A stretch of 23,083 nt of DNA from Reticulitermes lucifugus. Taxonomy: Eukaryota > Arthropoda > Insecta > Blattodea > Rhinotermitidae. Under the pieces are notes generated by a model, which saw only the letters and a program-made list of their open reading frames with translations, searched no databases and was not told where the DNA came from. Positions 1 to 9,184 of the stretch are shown here, piece by piece; the first letter of the stretch is position 1, and each line of letters begins with the position of its first letter. Both the position numbers and the translations under genes were made by a program. The stretch spans positions 42,514-65,596 of the forward strand of contig JAKCWW010001846.1 of NCBI GenBank assembly GCA_026260175.1. Reading direction: 5' to 3'.

Positions 1-127
1 ACAAACTGACGGGGAGAGGCTCAGAGGTGTCTCGCGGCAGGCAGTTCTGGGAATCGCAGCGCCTGACAGACGTTTCGGTTAACCCGAGTTTCGGTTAAGC
101 GAAGTTCGGATAACCGAGGTTCTACTG
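1..127. mobile_element. Terminus of a pogo/Tigger-like DNA transposon
   Basis: Read on the minus strand from 127 inward, the sequence begins CAGTAGAACCTCGG and continues with several spaced GGTTAA/CGGTTA-type blocks (about 77-118). The flanking dinucleotide at 128-129 is TA. A CAG start, the AGAACCTCG-type terminal motif and a TA target site are typical of pogo/Tigger members of the Tc1-mariner superfamily. The window begins inside the element, so the transposase and the other terminal repeat are out of view. Bases 1-60 are GC-richer than the flank and could be the end of a transposase gene or internal filler. The family call comes from recalled terminal motifs, not from a search. Confidence 0.6.
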
Positions 128-314
128 TATACACAATTTTGTTACATGACTGAAATCGTCAAACACAAGCTCTTTTCCACGTGACGATACTTTCCAGGCT
201 GTCTTCAAACTTACGACATGTACTTCATCACATAGTATTACAGAGCAGGTTAGCCACAACGGTGACGAAACTGGCTCGCATATTACGTCACTGAGGATCC
301 ACGATTTTTTTTTT

Positions 315-477
315 AAACCTGGCGGATGAAAATTGGAAGACCTAGAAGTAGGCAGGAAGACATTATTAAAATGGAACTTACGGATATGAGATGGGAGTGG
401 AATAAATGTATGCGGTTGAGGACAGGGACTAGTGGTGGGATATTGTGAACACGGTAATGAACATTCGGATTCCATAA
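315..477 (+). pseudogene. Broken C-terminal remnant of a LINE reverse-transcriptase ORF
   Basis: Translating from 323 gives a stretch with GRPRSRQEDIIKMEL, which resembles the basic GRPR-x-R-W-x-D-x-I-K-x-D-L tail found at the end of many insect non-LTR retrotransposon ORFs. From about 421 the similarity continues in a different frame as DRD-stop-WWDIVNTVMNIRIP, followed by TAA at 475-477. The family normally ends in a VNTVMN-type motif, so the copy carries a frameshift near 415-421 and an in-frame TAG at 430-432. A KPGG stretch at 315-326 in a third frame suggests another indel. The reverse-transcriptase catalytic core and endonuclease are absent, so this is a dead, 5'-truncated insertion. 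Similarity is from memory of the family; the clade (possibly RTE- or Jockey-like) cannot be set here. Confidence 0.65.
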
Positions 478-1799
478 AATGCGGGTAATTTTTGGACTAC
501 CTGAGAAATCATCAGCTTCTGAATAAGGTTGCTGCTTCATGAAGTTGGTGTTATTGTAGTTGAATGAAAGACAGTGTGGACAGCTGAATATAACTCGAAT
601 GATGAGATGCGAAATCAAAGAGAATTTTAGTCGGACAGATTCTTCTATAGTGACCACTGAAGGATAACATTAAAATGGATCTGGAAGTGAGTGGTAAGTA
701 CTTCAGGGTGATATAAATGGTTCACGATCGTATCCAGTGGCAGGGTTTTGTATTGGTTTTGGAAATTCGGATTATATTACCAGAGAGGTAATTAATTTAT
801 AACCCTACAAAAGTGTAATTTGAAATTGTTAAGAACAAATGAAATCACGCTGTGCTACAGTAAAGATAAATGACGGAGGACATAATCTTTACGTTAGCTG
901 ATGGGCAGATAAGCCGGGACAAGTTCTAGTAAGCTTTGTTGCTATGGCGACAGGCAAATCGATACGCGCAGCCTCGTTCCTCGCCTGTTTTACTTTTACT
1001 TCAGTAATACAACAACGTGTTTCATTTGTTTCTGGAGATACCGTTCCATTCTGCTGTCAGTGTTGGTACAGGAAGGCATGTGCAGTTTACTCCTTTGCTT
1101 CTAGTTGCTACAGGCATTTTCCTTGCAGCACATTAGGGACGTCACGCCTGTCCATACGCATGCTTCCTTTAGTTAGGCACTTAATCTCTGACTTTTGAAT
1201 TTACAACTTAGCATAACAGCAAGTCATTTGACAACTTCCCACATAGTTCCTTAAGACAAATCGTAATATTTTTCCGATATCTACTACATCTTCTAAATGG
1301 TCTCAACCATTGAGGGTTTGCCACAAAGGTCGTGCATTTTCTCTTCTCCTATGCTTCCAAGATACTCCGCCTGTCTCACCCTCCTCGATGTGAACATTCC
1401 AATAATATTTCATCAGCAGTATAAAGATGGAGCTTCTAATTATGCAGTTCTCTCTAGCCCCCTGTTATTTCCTATTCTGATGTCAAAGTAGTATCCTCAG
1501 CATCCTGCTGTCCAACAGCCTTCTTCCCTTAATGTGAGACTAAGGTCCACACCCATAAAACCAGGTAAAATTATATTTGCCTATATTTTAGTCTGAGAAT
1601 TTCTAGAGAGCAGTTGGCAAGACAAAAGGCTGTAAACCGAAAGTTAGCGGTCCTTCCCCAAATTTAACCTGTGGTCTATTGGCGTCATTTCCGGTTGACT
1701 TGTTTTGACCAAACAGCGACCAATAGGCGACAGCAAGGAGGAGAGAAGCATGGAGGAAGAGGAGCGGGGAGGCAGTGACCCGAAAAGGGCCGAAAAGCA
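478..1799. other. Intergenic stretch, no recognisable gene
   Basis: Only short open frames occur. The one worth a look is 944-1198 on the plus strand (84 codons, ATG followed by G). It has a modestly hydrophobic N-terminus and a central cysteine cluster (CC-x-C-x5-C-x8-C-x4-C). No family is recognised and it may be chance. The segment 1640-1799 is GC-richer and holds CCAAT-type pentamers in both orientations (about 1677 and 1720), but no core promoter is evident. Confidence 0.6.
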
Positions 1800-1954
1800 A
1801 TAGTAGTAGTAGTAACAGCAGTAGTAGCAGCAGTAGAATAGTAGCAGCAATAGTAGTAGTAACAGCAGTAGCAGTATAAATAGTAGTAGCAGTAGTAGTA
1901 ACAACAGTAGTAGCAGTAGTAGTAACATTAGTAGTGGTAGTAGTAGTAGTAGAA
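1800..1954. repeat. Compound TAG/CAG trinucleotide microsatellite
   Basis: About 150 bases built almost entirely of TAG with interspersed CAG, CAA and TAA units in one three-base register. The reverse frame reads as long polyleucine, an artefact of the repeat. Many point interruptions suggest an old tract, with the purest TAG runs at both ends. Confidence 0.95.
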
Positions 1955-2594
1955 GTCCAACTAGGCTATAGCCCCTGGCCCCTCCTTTATACGAAGTTTA
2001 AATGGAACATCATCGATGTTCTCCAATAAGGATCACGGTAAAATCTTTTTCATTTAATACACACGCAGGTATCGCTAAAATAAAAAAGTTACCTGAGACT
2101 TTTTTCGACTAGTGTAACGTTATCGATACAATTATGTGTAACGGCCGCCCCTGCCAGTTCCCATACCTACTGCTGATTACTGAATGTATCCTTGTGCACC
2201 ATGCAGTTTACCTGCTCCAACACAGAATATGAATTTCCTCTCTTATCGTACTTTGGGCCCACGATGAAACTTTAAAGGATAATCAAATGAATCTTTACAT
2301 TTCTCACAGGGTAGTTAAATGGTGTTATATACGGAGCAGAGAAAGTACAAAAATACTGAGTCTATAATACCGACCATTAAAGTACACAATCGTGTGTGTA
2401 CCATGTACACCAACCACATGTCTCCTACATGCTTTGACAGATTTTTGTCATCAGCAAGCTCGTAAAATGAAAAGCGGTTTGCTAAAGGTTTCCGTAAAAC
2501 TTAACGCCATTTTTATATTGTACGTTGACATAAACATGCATGCAATAATCCAAGTTCAACTGCGATATGGTTCTGGTATTTATTTTCACATAAC
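1955..2594. other. Intergenic stretch, nothing recognised
   Basis: No open frame over about 70 codons, no repeat boundary and no RNA gene can be supported. It separates the TAG microsatellite from the AT-rich tract. Confidence 0.55.
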
Positions 2595-2720
2595 TTAAAT
2601 ATATATATTACTGTTCTCTTAAATGTAAAAATTTTAATTTAATGTTATTAAATTAAATTATCAATTAAATTAAATTAAATTAAATTTTAATTTAACTGTC
2701 ATAATAAAATTATTTTAAAA
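2595..2720. repeat. AT-rich low-complexity tract with TTAAA units
   Basis: The core at about 2636-2695 is a run of AAATT/TTAAA pentamer units, partly palindromic, so short hairpins can form. The surrounding bases are almost pure A/T. No coding or regulatory meaning is visible. Confidence 0.85.
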
Positions 2721-4196
2721 CATTTTTAAAACTTTATGTTCTGTGGTAAAATTCATCTTTCTGTGAAGAATGTCGATAAATCAACTGCCACAGACATAGC
2801 CTAAAGTAGTACTAACACATCGTCACCATTCTTCAGCAAGAATTTTCTGGCATAGTGTTCTCCAATATCACTGCCAGAGTAGAAGCACCGTGGAGAAGTG
2901 CATAAGCCGTTTACGCGTGCGGTCAGAATATGTAGCAGTGTACTGCGTGTCCTGGAAAGGAATTAAATTTTAATGCCAAATAGCGTGTGTAGTTGTGTCC
3001 ACGGCAGGGTGTGGATGGTCACTCACCAGCACCAGTACAGTGCCACTCTGTTCACCACAAACCCCAGAATGCCATAGGATTGAACCTGGGCTTACAATAT
3101 ATGTATCTGTGTATGTGTACAAAAACTGTGGTGACAATCATCGTAACGATGATAATTATAAATGGAATGGACGAGTAGCACTAGAGCATTGGCGAGCAAC
3201 ACGTGGCAACCGACAGTCACTAACACGAGGTCACATCAGCTGCCCCGGAATGGTAGACAGGACGGACAGCCCTCACACACGATTAGTTGCCGTCGTTCAG
3301 GGGGCTTACTCCGTCACAGAAAAGAATCTTATTGACCGCAAGTAACGTAGGAATAAGGCCACGGGCTTCACTCAACACCACTTTGAAACTGACAGCGACA
3401 CCTCTTGCCATTCCTGTCAAATTACTGAAGAAAATATAAAGCGGATAACGCGTGCACCTAGCACAATGCAGCGGGTAGGTGAGTGAGTTTGTAGGGAAAT
3501 CCGTCAGTGTTATGGGAGTTGCTAAGTGAGCCATTTCAGAAGAGATATGGCAGTGAATGTGTTGTCGGAGTTAGGGCGGAATTTAAACAGCGAGTCACTT
3601 AGGGAGCAAGTTAATTGGGCGAAGAGCAGTGTGGACGTTAAAACGGCATTTCGTGCCGTTGAGGAAGTGTTGCTGGGGTTCACAGGCGAATTAGAATGCA
3701 TCTGTAAGTTATTAGTACAAAACTGAAATAGTGAGTAGCAGAGAAGTGAAATCTTGAAGAAGCCAGTTGGATGATCCAATTCATGTGGGTTGTGGTGAGC
3801 TGTAAAAGAAGTACATGTTTGAGTCCGTGAGCGATCGTTTCCTGAGAGGTCACATTCTGTCACATAGTCCTGAATGACTTTTCTTTCCACTAAAGAAAGC
3901 ACTGAGCTAGTCCCCAAGATACAAGTTGGAACCGCAAACTTCTCAAACAGTCCTCCAATTTGTAAATATGAGTCAATATGGATAGTGGGTAACGACTGTA
4001 AATTACAGTTTATCTCACTACCTCGATACGCATTTTTAATAAAAAAAAGTAAGTACAGGATACGAATTGGGAACTCATGTTGTACATGTAATTTAGTCAC
4101 GAAGCGAGGTCCTACAACAGGTATGTCAAAGACGCGGCCCCCAAACTTTTAGGTTTAATCTAAAAGTACATAAAAGTGAATGTTTTATTTAACTTT
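2721..4196. other. Intergenic stretch containing the window's longest open frame
   Basis: The minus-strand frame 4100-3522 is open for 192 codons, longer than expected by chance at this composition. However, its translation is rich in Ser, Asn, Leu and Thr and shows no domain, signal peptide or motif I recognise. It overlaps a plus-strand candidate exon (3540-3703), and the two cannot easily both be real. No terminal repeats or tRNA-like heads were found, so it may be part of an unrecognised old repeat or ordinary DNA. Confidence 0.4.
3540..3703 (+). other. Weak candidate exon of an unknown gene or repeat
   Basis: An open frame runs through this interval between a CATTTCAG acceptor-like sequence ending at 3539 and a consensus donor GTAAGT at 3704-3709. 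The frame stays open from GTG at 3526 to a stop just after 3726. The predicted peptide is charged and helix-prone (RNLNSES, SLREQVNWAK, FRAVEEVL) and lacks low-complexity character. Against it, the acceptor has a poor pyrimidine tract, the flanks show no partner exon, and a longer antisense frame overlaps. No family recognised. Confidence 0.2.
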
Positions 4197-4290
4197 AATA
4201 CTAGACATCTGCTTTGGTATGCAGATACAAAGTACATTTTACTCTTATCAATCTTACAGTCACAACGAACACATTCACTTGTAATACGTA

Positions 4291-4336
4291 GTCAGGCTAC
4301 CAGTTTCAGCTCAAAGAGTTATCATCAGGCCATGAC
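4291..4336 (-). ncRNA. Hammerhead-like ribozyme, left arm
   Basis: This is the inverted counterpart of the motif at 4407. On the minus strand it has CTGATGA, the extra T, a helix II in which the outer pairs are weakened (AACTC against GAGCT), GAAAC, and the GGTA cleavage region. Helix I is longer here: GGC/GCC plus GTCA/TGAC across a single bulged base. One arm thus has the better helix I and the other the better helix II, which suggests independent decay of once identical arms. Confidence 0.6.
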
Positions 4337-4406
4337 ACAGAACTATGAAAATTAAAATCTCCGTACATTTGGTATGGAGATTTTAATTTTCATACTCTTC
4401 TGTCCT

Positions 4407-4443
4407 GGCCTGATGATGGCTCTTTGAGCTGAAACTGGTAGCC
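4407..4443 (+). ncRNA. Hammerhead-like ribozyme, right arm
   Basis: Elements in order: helix I strand GGC (4407-4409), core box CTGATGA (4410-4416), one extra T (4417), helix II GGCTC/GAGCT around a TTT loop (4418-4430), core GAA (4431-4433), short helix III A-C/G-T with a two-base loop (4434-4439), cleavage-type base A (4440, in a GUA triplet), and helix I return GCC (4441-4443). All invariant core bases are present. The helix III is very short, as described for PLE hammerheads, which are thought to act as dimers. The extra T before helix II departs from the textbook core, so activity is uncertain. Confidence 0.65.
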
Positions 4444-4539
4444 TGACTACGTATTACAAGTGAATGTGTTGGTTGTGACTGTAAGATTGATAAGAGTAAA
4501 ATGTACTTTGTATCTGCATACCAAAGCAGATGTATTATA

Positions 4540-5354
4540 CATTTAACATGTTTAGCGATTTTTTTCAATTCATATTAAATGTGTATGAGTGCCTTCTCTC
4601 TGTTAAAATACAGGCACTGCAATATTTTGATTGCGTATAATTTAATGTGAAATGATATAATAAACTCAAATCCTAGATTTGTAATCCAGCATTTTAAAAG
4701 TGAATATATTCTTGTGAAACAATAACTTTAGCACAATTTAATTCCTCATTCAAGAAAATTACTCTCGTCAGAAAACCTTTACATTTTGAAGTGCGGTCCT
4801 TCGACTGTGCCTTATCAAGTAGAGCGGCCCTATGCAGAAGTTGAGTTTGACATGGCTGCCCTGCAACTTATGTTTTACCCAAAACGTCGACCCCTGGTAG
4901 GCAGGTATTAGCATTTTATTCATAATCAAAGATTAAGGGACCCTGCGCAGAACATTAACATGCCTTCTGTTAAACCGGCACACATTCTGGCCATGTGGAT
5001 GTAGGGAACAGAAAATTTCCAAAATACTACACAACAAATACCAGACAAAAACTCCAGCTTCTCTACATGAAGATGCCTAAAGAATCATATATCAAAAGCC
5101 CTGCCCGCATTGTAACTGCTTCTGCGTATGCTGTGATACAACCTCAGCTGTGTGTCATTCATACCTAGTTTCATAATCTCACAGCCTGACGAGAAGTAAA
5201 AACAAACCGCCGGAGAGCAAAGCATTCCCCGCTGTGTCGTCATAGCACGAGCTTTGTTTCTGCAACATAAAATTTTCATGGGGACAAAGATTGCTTTTTA
5301 TTCCCCCTCCCCGCGCAGTTTTATTGCGCCCCATAAATCTGAGCTCGGCACAAG
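4540..5354. other. Intergenic stretch, nothing recognised
   Basis: AT-rich from 4540 to about 4760 and more mixed afterwards. No open frame above 70 codons, no microsatellite and no recognised repeat end. Confidence 0.55.
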
Positions 5355-5425
5355 TTTGTCGATTGAAAGCACTGGACCGTGTCTGGCGTCCAGAGGTCGA
5401 ATCCTGCCAGGCTTATTGCCTTGGA
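5355..5425 (+). mobile_element. Degenerate tRNA-like segment, possible old SINE head
   Basis: GAAAGCACTGGAC at about 5367 resembles the end of a tRNA D-arm running into an anticodon stem. CTGGAC and GTCCAG pair perfectly around a 10-base loop. AGGTCGAATCCTG (about 5396) resembles a B box with one base missing. There is no credible acceptor stem and the loop is too long, so it is not a functional tRNA gene. Confidence 0.35.
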
Positions 5426-5693
5426 TCGAATTAGCCCTTCAATTAAACTTTTGAGATTTAATTCTTTTGTTAATTTGTCTGCGTACAATTACCATTAATT
5501 TAAAATTTAGGCATGTAACAGCGATAGATGCAGCCTGTGTTCTTATCTCAGCTACCGGGAATTGTTTCGCCTTTATCCGGAAACTTTTTATCTACTGTTT
5601 AATGTATAGAAAAAAGAAAACAGTAGGAAAAAACTACGGCTCTTGTCACTTCGGAATTTGAAGGATTTGCGACGGAGAGTACTAATCACTCAT

Positions 5694-6046
5694 CGTTATG
5701 GGTGGTTGAGCCAGTGATTTGGCGAAGACATAGTTGAGCAGGCGATTGAATGAAGGAGCGAATGGTACTGAACCAATAAATGACTGAACAACTATTAACT
5801 GAAAAATCGAATGATTCAGCGAGTGCATGAATGAGTGATTGAATGTTCGGACCATCAGGTAATTCAGACAGCGAGTGCATGACTGAGCGAGTTGTTGACT
5901 GAGCGGGCGAGTGGGTAACTGAGTTAATTTGAGACAGACTGGGCAAGTGCATAACCGAGCCAGTGACTGACTGATCGGGCGAGTGGGTAACTGAGTCAGT
6001 CAGTGGGTGATTGATCGAGAGTGTAATCGAATAACTGAAGGATCCA
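5694..6046. repeat. Degenerate TGAN-type tetranucleotide tract
   Basis: Roughly 350 bases dominated by TGAG, TGAC, TGAA and CGAG words. Larger blocks recur: CGGGCGAGTGGGTAACTGAG occurs near 5903 and again near 5975. The pattern looks like an ancient tetranucleotide microsatellite partly reorganised into longer units. Open frames inside it on the minus strand are Ser/His-rich repeat artefacts. Confidence 0.75.
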
Positions 6047-6172
6047 GCCAGTGGTGGCTGAGTGGCATCCGTCCAAGCCCAGTTTCAATTGTGTGCTACT
6101 TCCCCTGCGGAACGCTGTACCACTGAACAAACAAGTTGTGCGGGATGCAGCCTCGACCATTCCAAGTAGCCC

Positions 6173-6191
6173 CCACCACCACCACCACCAC
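6173..6191. repeat. CCA trinucleotide microsatellite
   Basis: Six uninterrupted CCA units. The antisense frame reads as a tryptophan run, which is an artefact. Confidence 0.9.
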
Positions 6192-6680
6192 ATAACTTTA
6201 CATAGATGTGTTTATTTTTTCCTCAACACGAAAATACACTCAAATGGTTTGCCCAGACAAGTCAGTAATAAGGGAACGATTTATTGGCGCACACACACAG
6301 GCTGGATAATGTAGTATTATTGAGCGTGAGAGAGAATTAACTCACGTAAAAACAGCACTAAAGCAATTTGCTTAGGAGTGCCAAGTATGTTTATGGGAGG
6401 CGTTATTTAGGACGGCACCTAATGAACGCCATGAGACGCCCATATTTGAATTGACGATTTGTGCTGAGAATTGAAGGCTTATCGCGGAGCGACACCGGAA
6501 GCGAGTGTTACAGTTTCATAAATTGGAGGCTTCAAAAATAAGTGGCAATGCCTTGAGCGTTGATGTGACATAGCAGAGGGAAAACGCGAAGCATATGATA
6601 TTAGCCTTCGTGACGTGTAAGCATAATTCGAAACCTCCATTATGTAGTGTTCCCATAATTCTTTTAAGGAAAACCTAGAC
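6192..6680. other. Intergenic stretch, nothing recognised
   Basis: Contains a short CA run near 6290 and only small open frames. No repeat terminus or RNA gene is supported. Confidence 0.55.
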
Positions 6681-7255
6681 ATTCCCAGAAATATCTATTC
6701 CAAACCTGGGACATTTGGGAGCAAAAAGGGGACATACTTTAAAAATAAGATTTTTCCAAAGACGAGCTGCCACTCATACATACCCAAGCGCTTTAAGACC
6801 ACTACATAAGATCCTGTTGCAAGTGTGTATTCATTATATTTTGATCAACACTAAACGGATCCAAAATTCAAGTTGTGCATTTGCAAGGCAATGTTAAATG
6901 GTATTAGGGAGGCAGGCTGTATAGCACACACAATCAGTGGCACGTTCTCTGTGGACGAATCACAAAATTTGCTCTTTATCACCAGTTACATGATACAATT
7001 TCACAACTTTGCCAAAATTACCAAGCAAATGCCTGATGGATTTCCATCACCACACGTACGAAACCAAAGTTAACAAACACTGAACTCGCCAACCATCGGT
7101 GTATGATGCAGACTAATTGCGTTATTGTTGTGATGCAAATCAATAAGCGGGACATTTGGGAATCCCGAAAAACGTTCTCGGGATACCGGTATATTCCTTT
7201 TAAAAACGGGACAGTCCTCGGAAAAAAGGGACGAATGGGAACTGCGCCCAAATGA
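6681..7255. repeat. Candidate old DNA-element remnant with GGGACATTTGGGA blocks
   Basis: The 13-base word GGGACATTTGGGA occurs twice in direct orientation, at 6708-6720 and 7149-7161. Both ends are rich in GGGA/AAAGGGAC words (AAAAAGGGGACA near 6723, AAAAAAGGGACG near 7224). ATTCCCA at 6681 and TGGGAAC near 7237 are loosely inverted. Such GGGA/TCCC-rich flanks occur in some decayed hAT-type elements, but no transposase motif or clean terminal repeat is visible. The boundaries are guesses. Confidence 0.3.
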
Positions 7256-7304
7256 GAATAAGCAATGTTTGCAAGCATCCTATGAATATCTCCGATTCAT
7301 TTTA

Positions 7305-7372
7305 AACTACCCTGTTAGCTCAGCAGTAGTGAGCCCGACACTTATTCGGGAAGTGCCTGGTTCAAAATTAGA
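7305..7372 (+). mobile_element. tRNA-like SINE head, decayed
   Basis: An A-box-like TTAGCTCAGCAG (7315-7326) is followed by a CCCGA/TCGGG five-pair stem with a seven-base loop and a B-box-like GGTTCAAAATT (7359-7369). Spacing is tRNA-like, but the B box has lost its CC end, the base before the anticodon is not T, and no acceptor stem closes. It is best read as a pol III SINE head whose body may extend toward 7490. Confidence 0.5.
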
Positions 7373-7507
7373 CAGAGCCATCCTGAAAACTGTTCTCGGT
7401 CCACTGAGGCAATTCCTGAAACAGTACTTTGACATGGACTCGCCCTGCCTTTACACAGCTCACACTGCACTGTCGTCACATTTTGACCATAAGTAACCTG
7501 CGCAGTT

Positions 7508-7784
7508 GGCCGTGTCATGGCTCAGGCGGTTAGTCGCCGGCCGTCACCGCAGAGGCCCGGGTTCAATCCCGGGTCAGGCCATGTGAGATTTATGGCTGAC
7601 AAAGTGGCCCTGGGACAGGTTCCCCCCCCCCGAGTCCATCGGTTTCCCCCGTCAGTTTCATTCCACCGGTGCTCTATTACAAGGAAAAACGAAAAAACTA
7701 TAATCTTCATCACAGGGTTACACAATAAGCCTTAAGGCTGTGGTACGTCCGTAGCATCTGCTGCGGGGCCCTTTACCACAAAAC
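7508..7784 (+). mobile_element. Full-length tRNA-derived SINE (reference copy of the window's main family)
   Basis: The body is flanked by a perfect 13-bp direct repeat, AACCTGCGCAGTT, at 7495-7507 and 7785-7797, the expected target duplication. The head has A box TGGCTCAGGCGG (7518-7529) and B box GGTTCAATCCC (7560-7570) inside an intact T-arm stem, the internal pol III promoter. The body contains GGCCCTGGGACAGGTT, a C-run, CGGTTTCCCCCGTCA and CATTCCACCGGTGC. It ends CGTAGCATCTGCTGCGGGGCCC followed by a short A-rich tail. SINEs encode no protein and rely on a LINE partner. The same body occurs at 11.4, 13.7, 17.9 and 22.6 kb. The intact T-arm and target duplication suggest a fairly recent insertion. 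Confidence 0.9.
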
Positions 7785-7825
7785 AACCTGCGCAGTTTGT
7801 AGAGATGTAACCTACGAAACGCAGA

Positions 7826-7905
7826 TACCGAGTGGTTTAACACCCTACTAATGGATCTCACTCCGATTCAGAGGTACTCGGTTCTAATACCAGCCACGGT
7901 GTGAA
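7826..7905 (+). mobile_element. tRNA-Leu/Ser-like SINE head, decayed
   Basis: TACCGAGTGGTTTAA (7826-7840) resembles the A-box region of class II tRNAs, and GGTTCTAATACC (7880-7891) resembles a B box followed by CAGCCACGG. The pairing of a tRNA cloverleaf is not preserved. The SINE at 7508 inserted just upstream of it. Confidence 0.45.
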
Positions 7906-9180
7906 TATTTTGAAGCACTTGTCTCCCAAGAAAAATGTTGCTATATTACTTAAACTCTCCCACGGTAGCTTCGTTCTACACCGCCAACATTGTGTGTGTT
8001 ATTGACTCTTACTTCTAATTGCTAATTGCTCTACCGTGTCTCGTTTATCACTTAGCACAGCGCCGTAACACAGGGGAAGGTGGCATTGACAGCGTTTTCT
8101 TGCACGTGTATGTAAATGAAATCTCAATTAACCCGCTCTGGCGGTGACGTCCAACAGTCACACCCCAAGCAACCTCTTGCGACTGACAACCCGCCCGCCA
8201 CACGGTTGTCTTGACGGCAGGAAAAACAAGCACAGTGCGGCCAGGGACCTGGAGTAGGGGACTCCTGGTGTCAAGCAGCAGGACCTTGGGTCGGACAGCT
8301 GATGCAAGATCTGTCAACTGGCAGAGAAGTCATTCTTGAGAATTTTTTCTTGGTCCACTTAAACTTTGACAATTAAGGTAACACATTCCTTCGAAACGTC
8401 GGGAACCACTCACCCAACGACACAGCGTCATATCCCAGATGACTGAAGCTTTCATTTCCCATGGACTTTCAGGTCGTTTTTTAAATTGTTATCTGTAGTT
8501 TACTAAAGAGGAGTTACTACACATTGGTATTGGAAGTTCAAGAGAGTTAATATTTCAAAGTGTAAAGTAGACCGGCAGAGAATTTCACAGTCACATTGTG
8601 ATTTGCACTGGCAGAGGAGTTACAATTTAAGGTCCGAAATGGAATTGCAGAGGTACTGTGATGTGTACTTTTATGTGGTCTGGCACAGCAGTTAATGCTA
8701 CAAGCTGTGATGTCAGTGACGATCGAGACTTGCGCACTGGCTTCTAAGATGGTTAGTGCAGGGGCAACAGTAACAAAACACAACTATGCCGGGCGCTGTC
8801 ACAAGCGGAAGTTAATTACTTAATTGCTTCAAGTTCTCGCATTCAACAAGCGCTGCTATTCTGCCACTTCCGCAATGTCCTGCTGTCACAAGGCAGAGCT
8901 GCGGCTTTATTTGAAAGAACCGGAATGTCAGCCTTCACGTACACCTCCTTCTTATGCCAGAAATGTTAATGAATAATAAAGCCATTCACTGTTAGCCTGA
9001 TACACTTAAGAATGCAAATTTTGTGGCTTATTTTACAGCGCTGTCGGTACGTCAGAGTACACAGTGTCGGGGATAGGATGATCTCTGAATGAGGAGTTAA
9101 GAAGGGTTTGGAAGGAGGTGAGCGTGGCTTAATCAGCATATTATACCGGGATTTTCTTTAAAGTACTGAAGAAAATCAAG
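7906..9180. other. Intergenic stretch, nothing recognised
   Basis: Only short open frames (up to 89 codons, 8317-8048 minus) with no recognisable domain. No repeat ends or RNA genes were identified. Confidence 0.55.
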
Positions 9181-9184
9181 GCAA

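Larger units (their letters stand above)
4206..4533. mobile_element. Near-perfect inverted repeat carrying hammerhead motifs, likely PLE-related foldback unit
   Basis: The arms 4206-4362 and 4376-4533 are reverse complements with only a few mismatches, separated by a 13-base loop (4363-4375). The outer ends read ACATCTGCTTTGG and CCAAAGCAGATGT. A further shared TAATAC block outside the left arm suggests the repeat once extended slightly. Each arm contains a hammerhead-like ribozyme (4291-4336 minus, 4407-4443 plus). There is no coding space, so if mobile it must use proteins from elsewhere. Hammerheads are known in terminal repeats of Penelope-like elements and in short non-autonomous retrozymes; placing this unit in either group is inference. 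Few arm differences imply recent formation or gene conversion. No clear target duplication was seen. Confidence 0.75.

Noticed and set aside
1644..1928. Polyleucine open frame on the minus strand
   Set aside because: Produced entirely by the TAG/CAG microsatellite.
3138..3156. ATCATCG-TAA-CGATGAT hairpin
   Set aside because: Short isolated symmetry in AT-rich DNA; no T-run or other partner signal, and a bacterial-type terminator makes no sense in this genome.
7508..7580. Functional tRNA gene
   Set aside because: Intact A and B boxes and T-arm, but no closing acceptor stem, and the sequence continues into a SINE body with a target duplication around the whole unit.
7517..7735. Open frames on both strands inside the SINE
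   Set aside because: SINEs are non-coding; the frames follow GC-rich pol III sequence.
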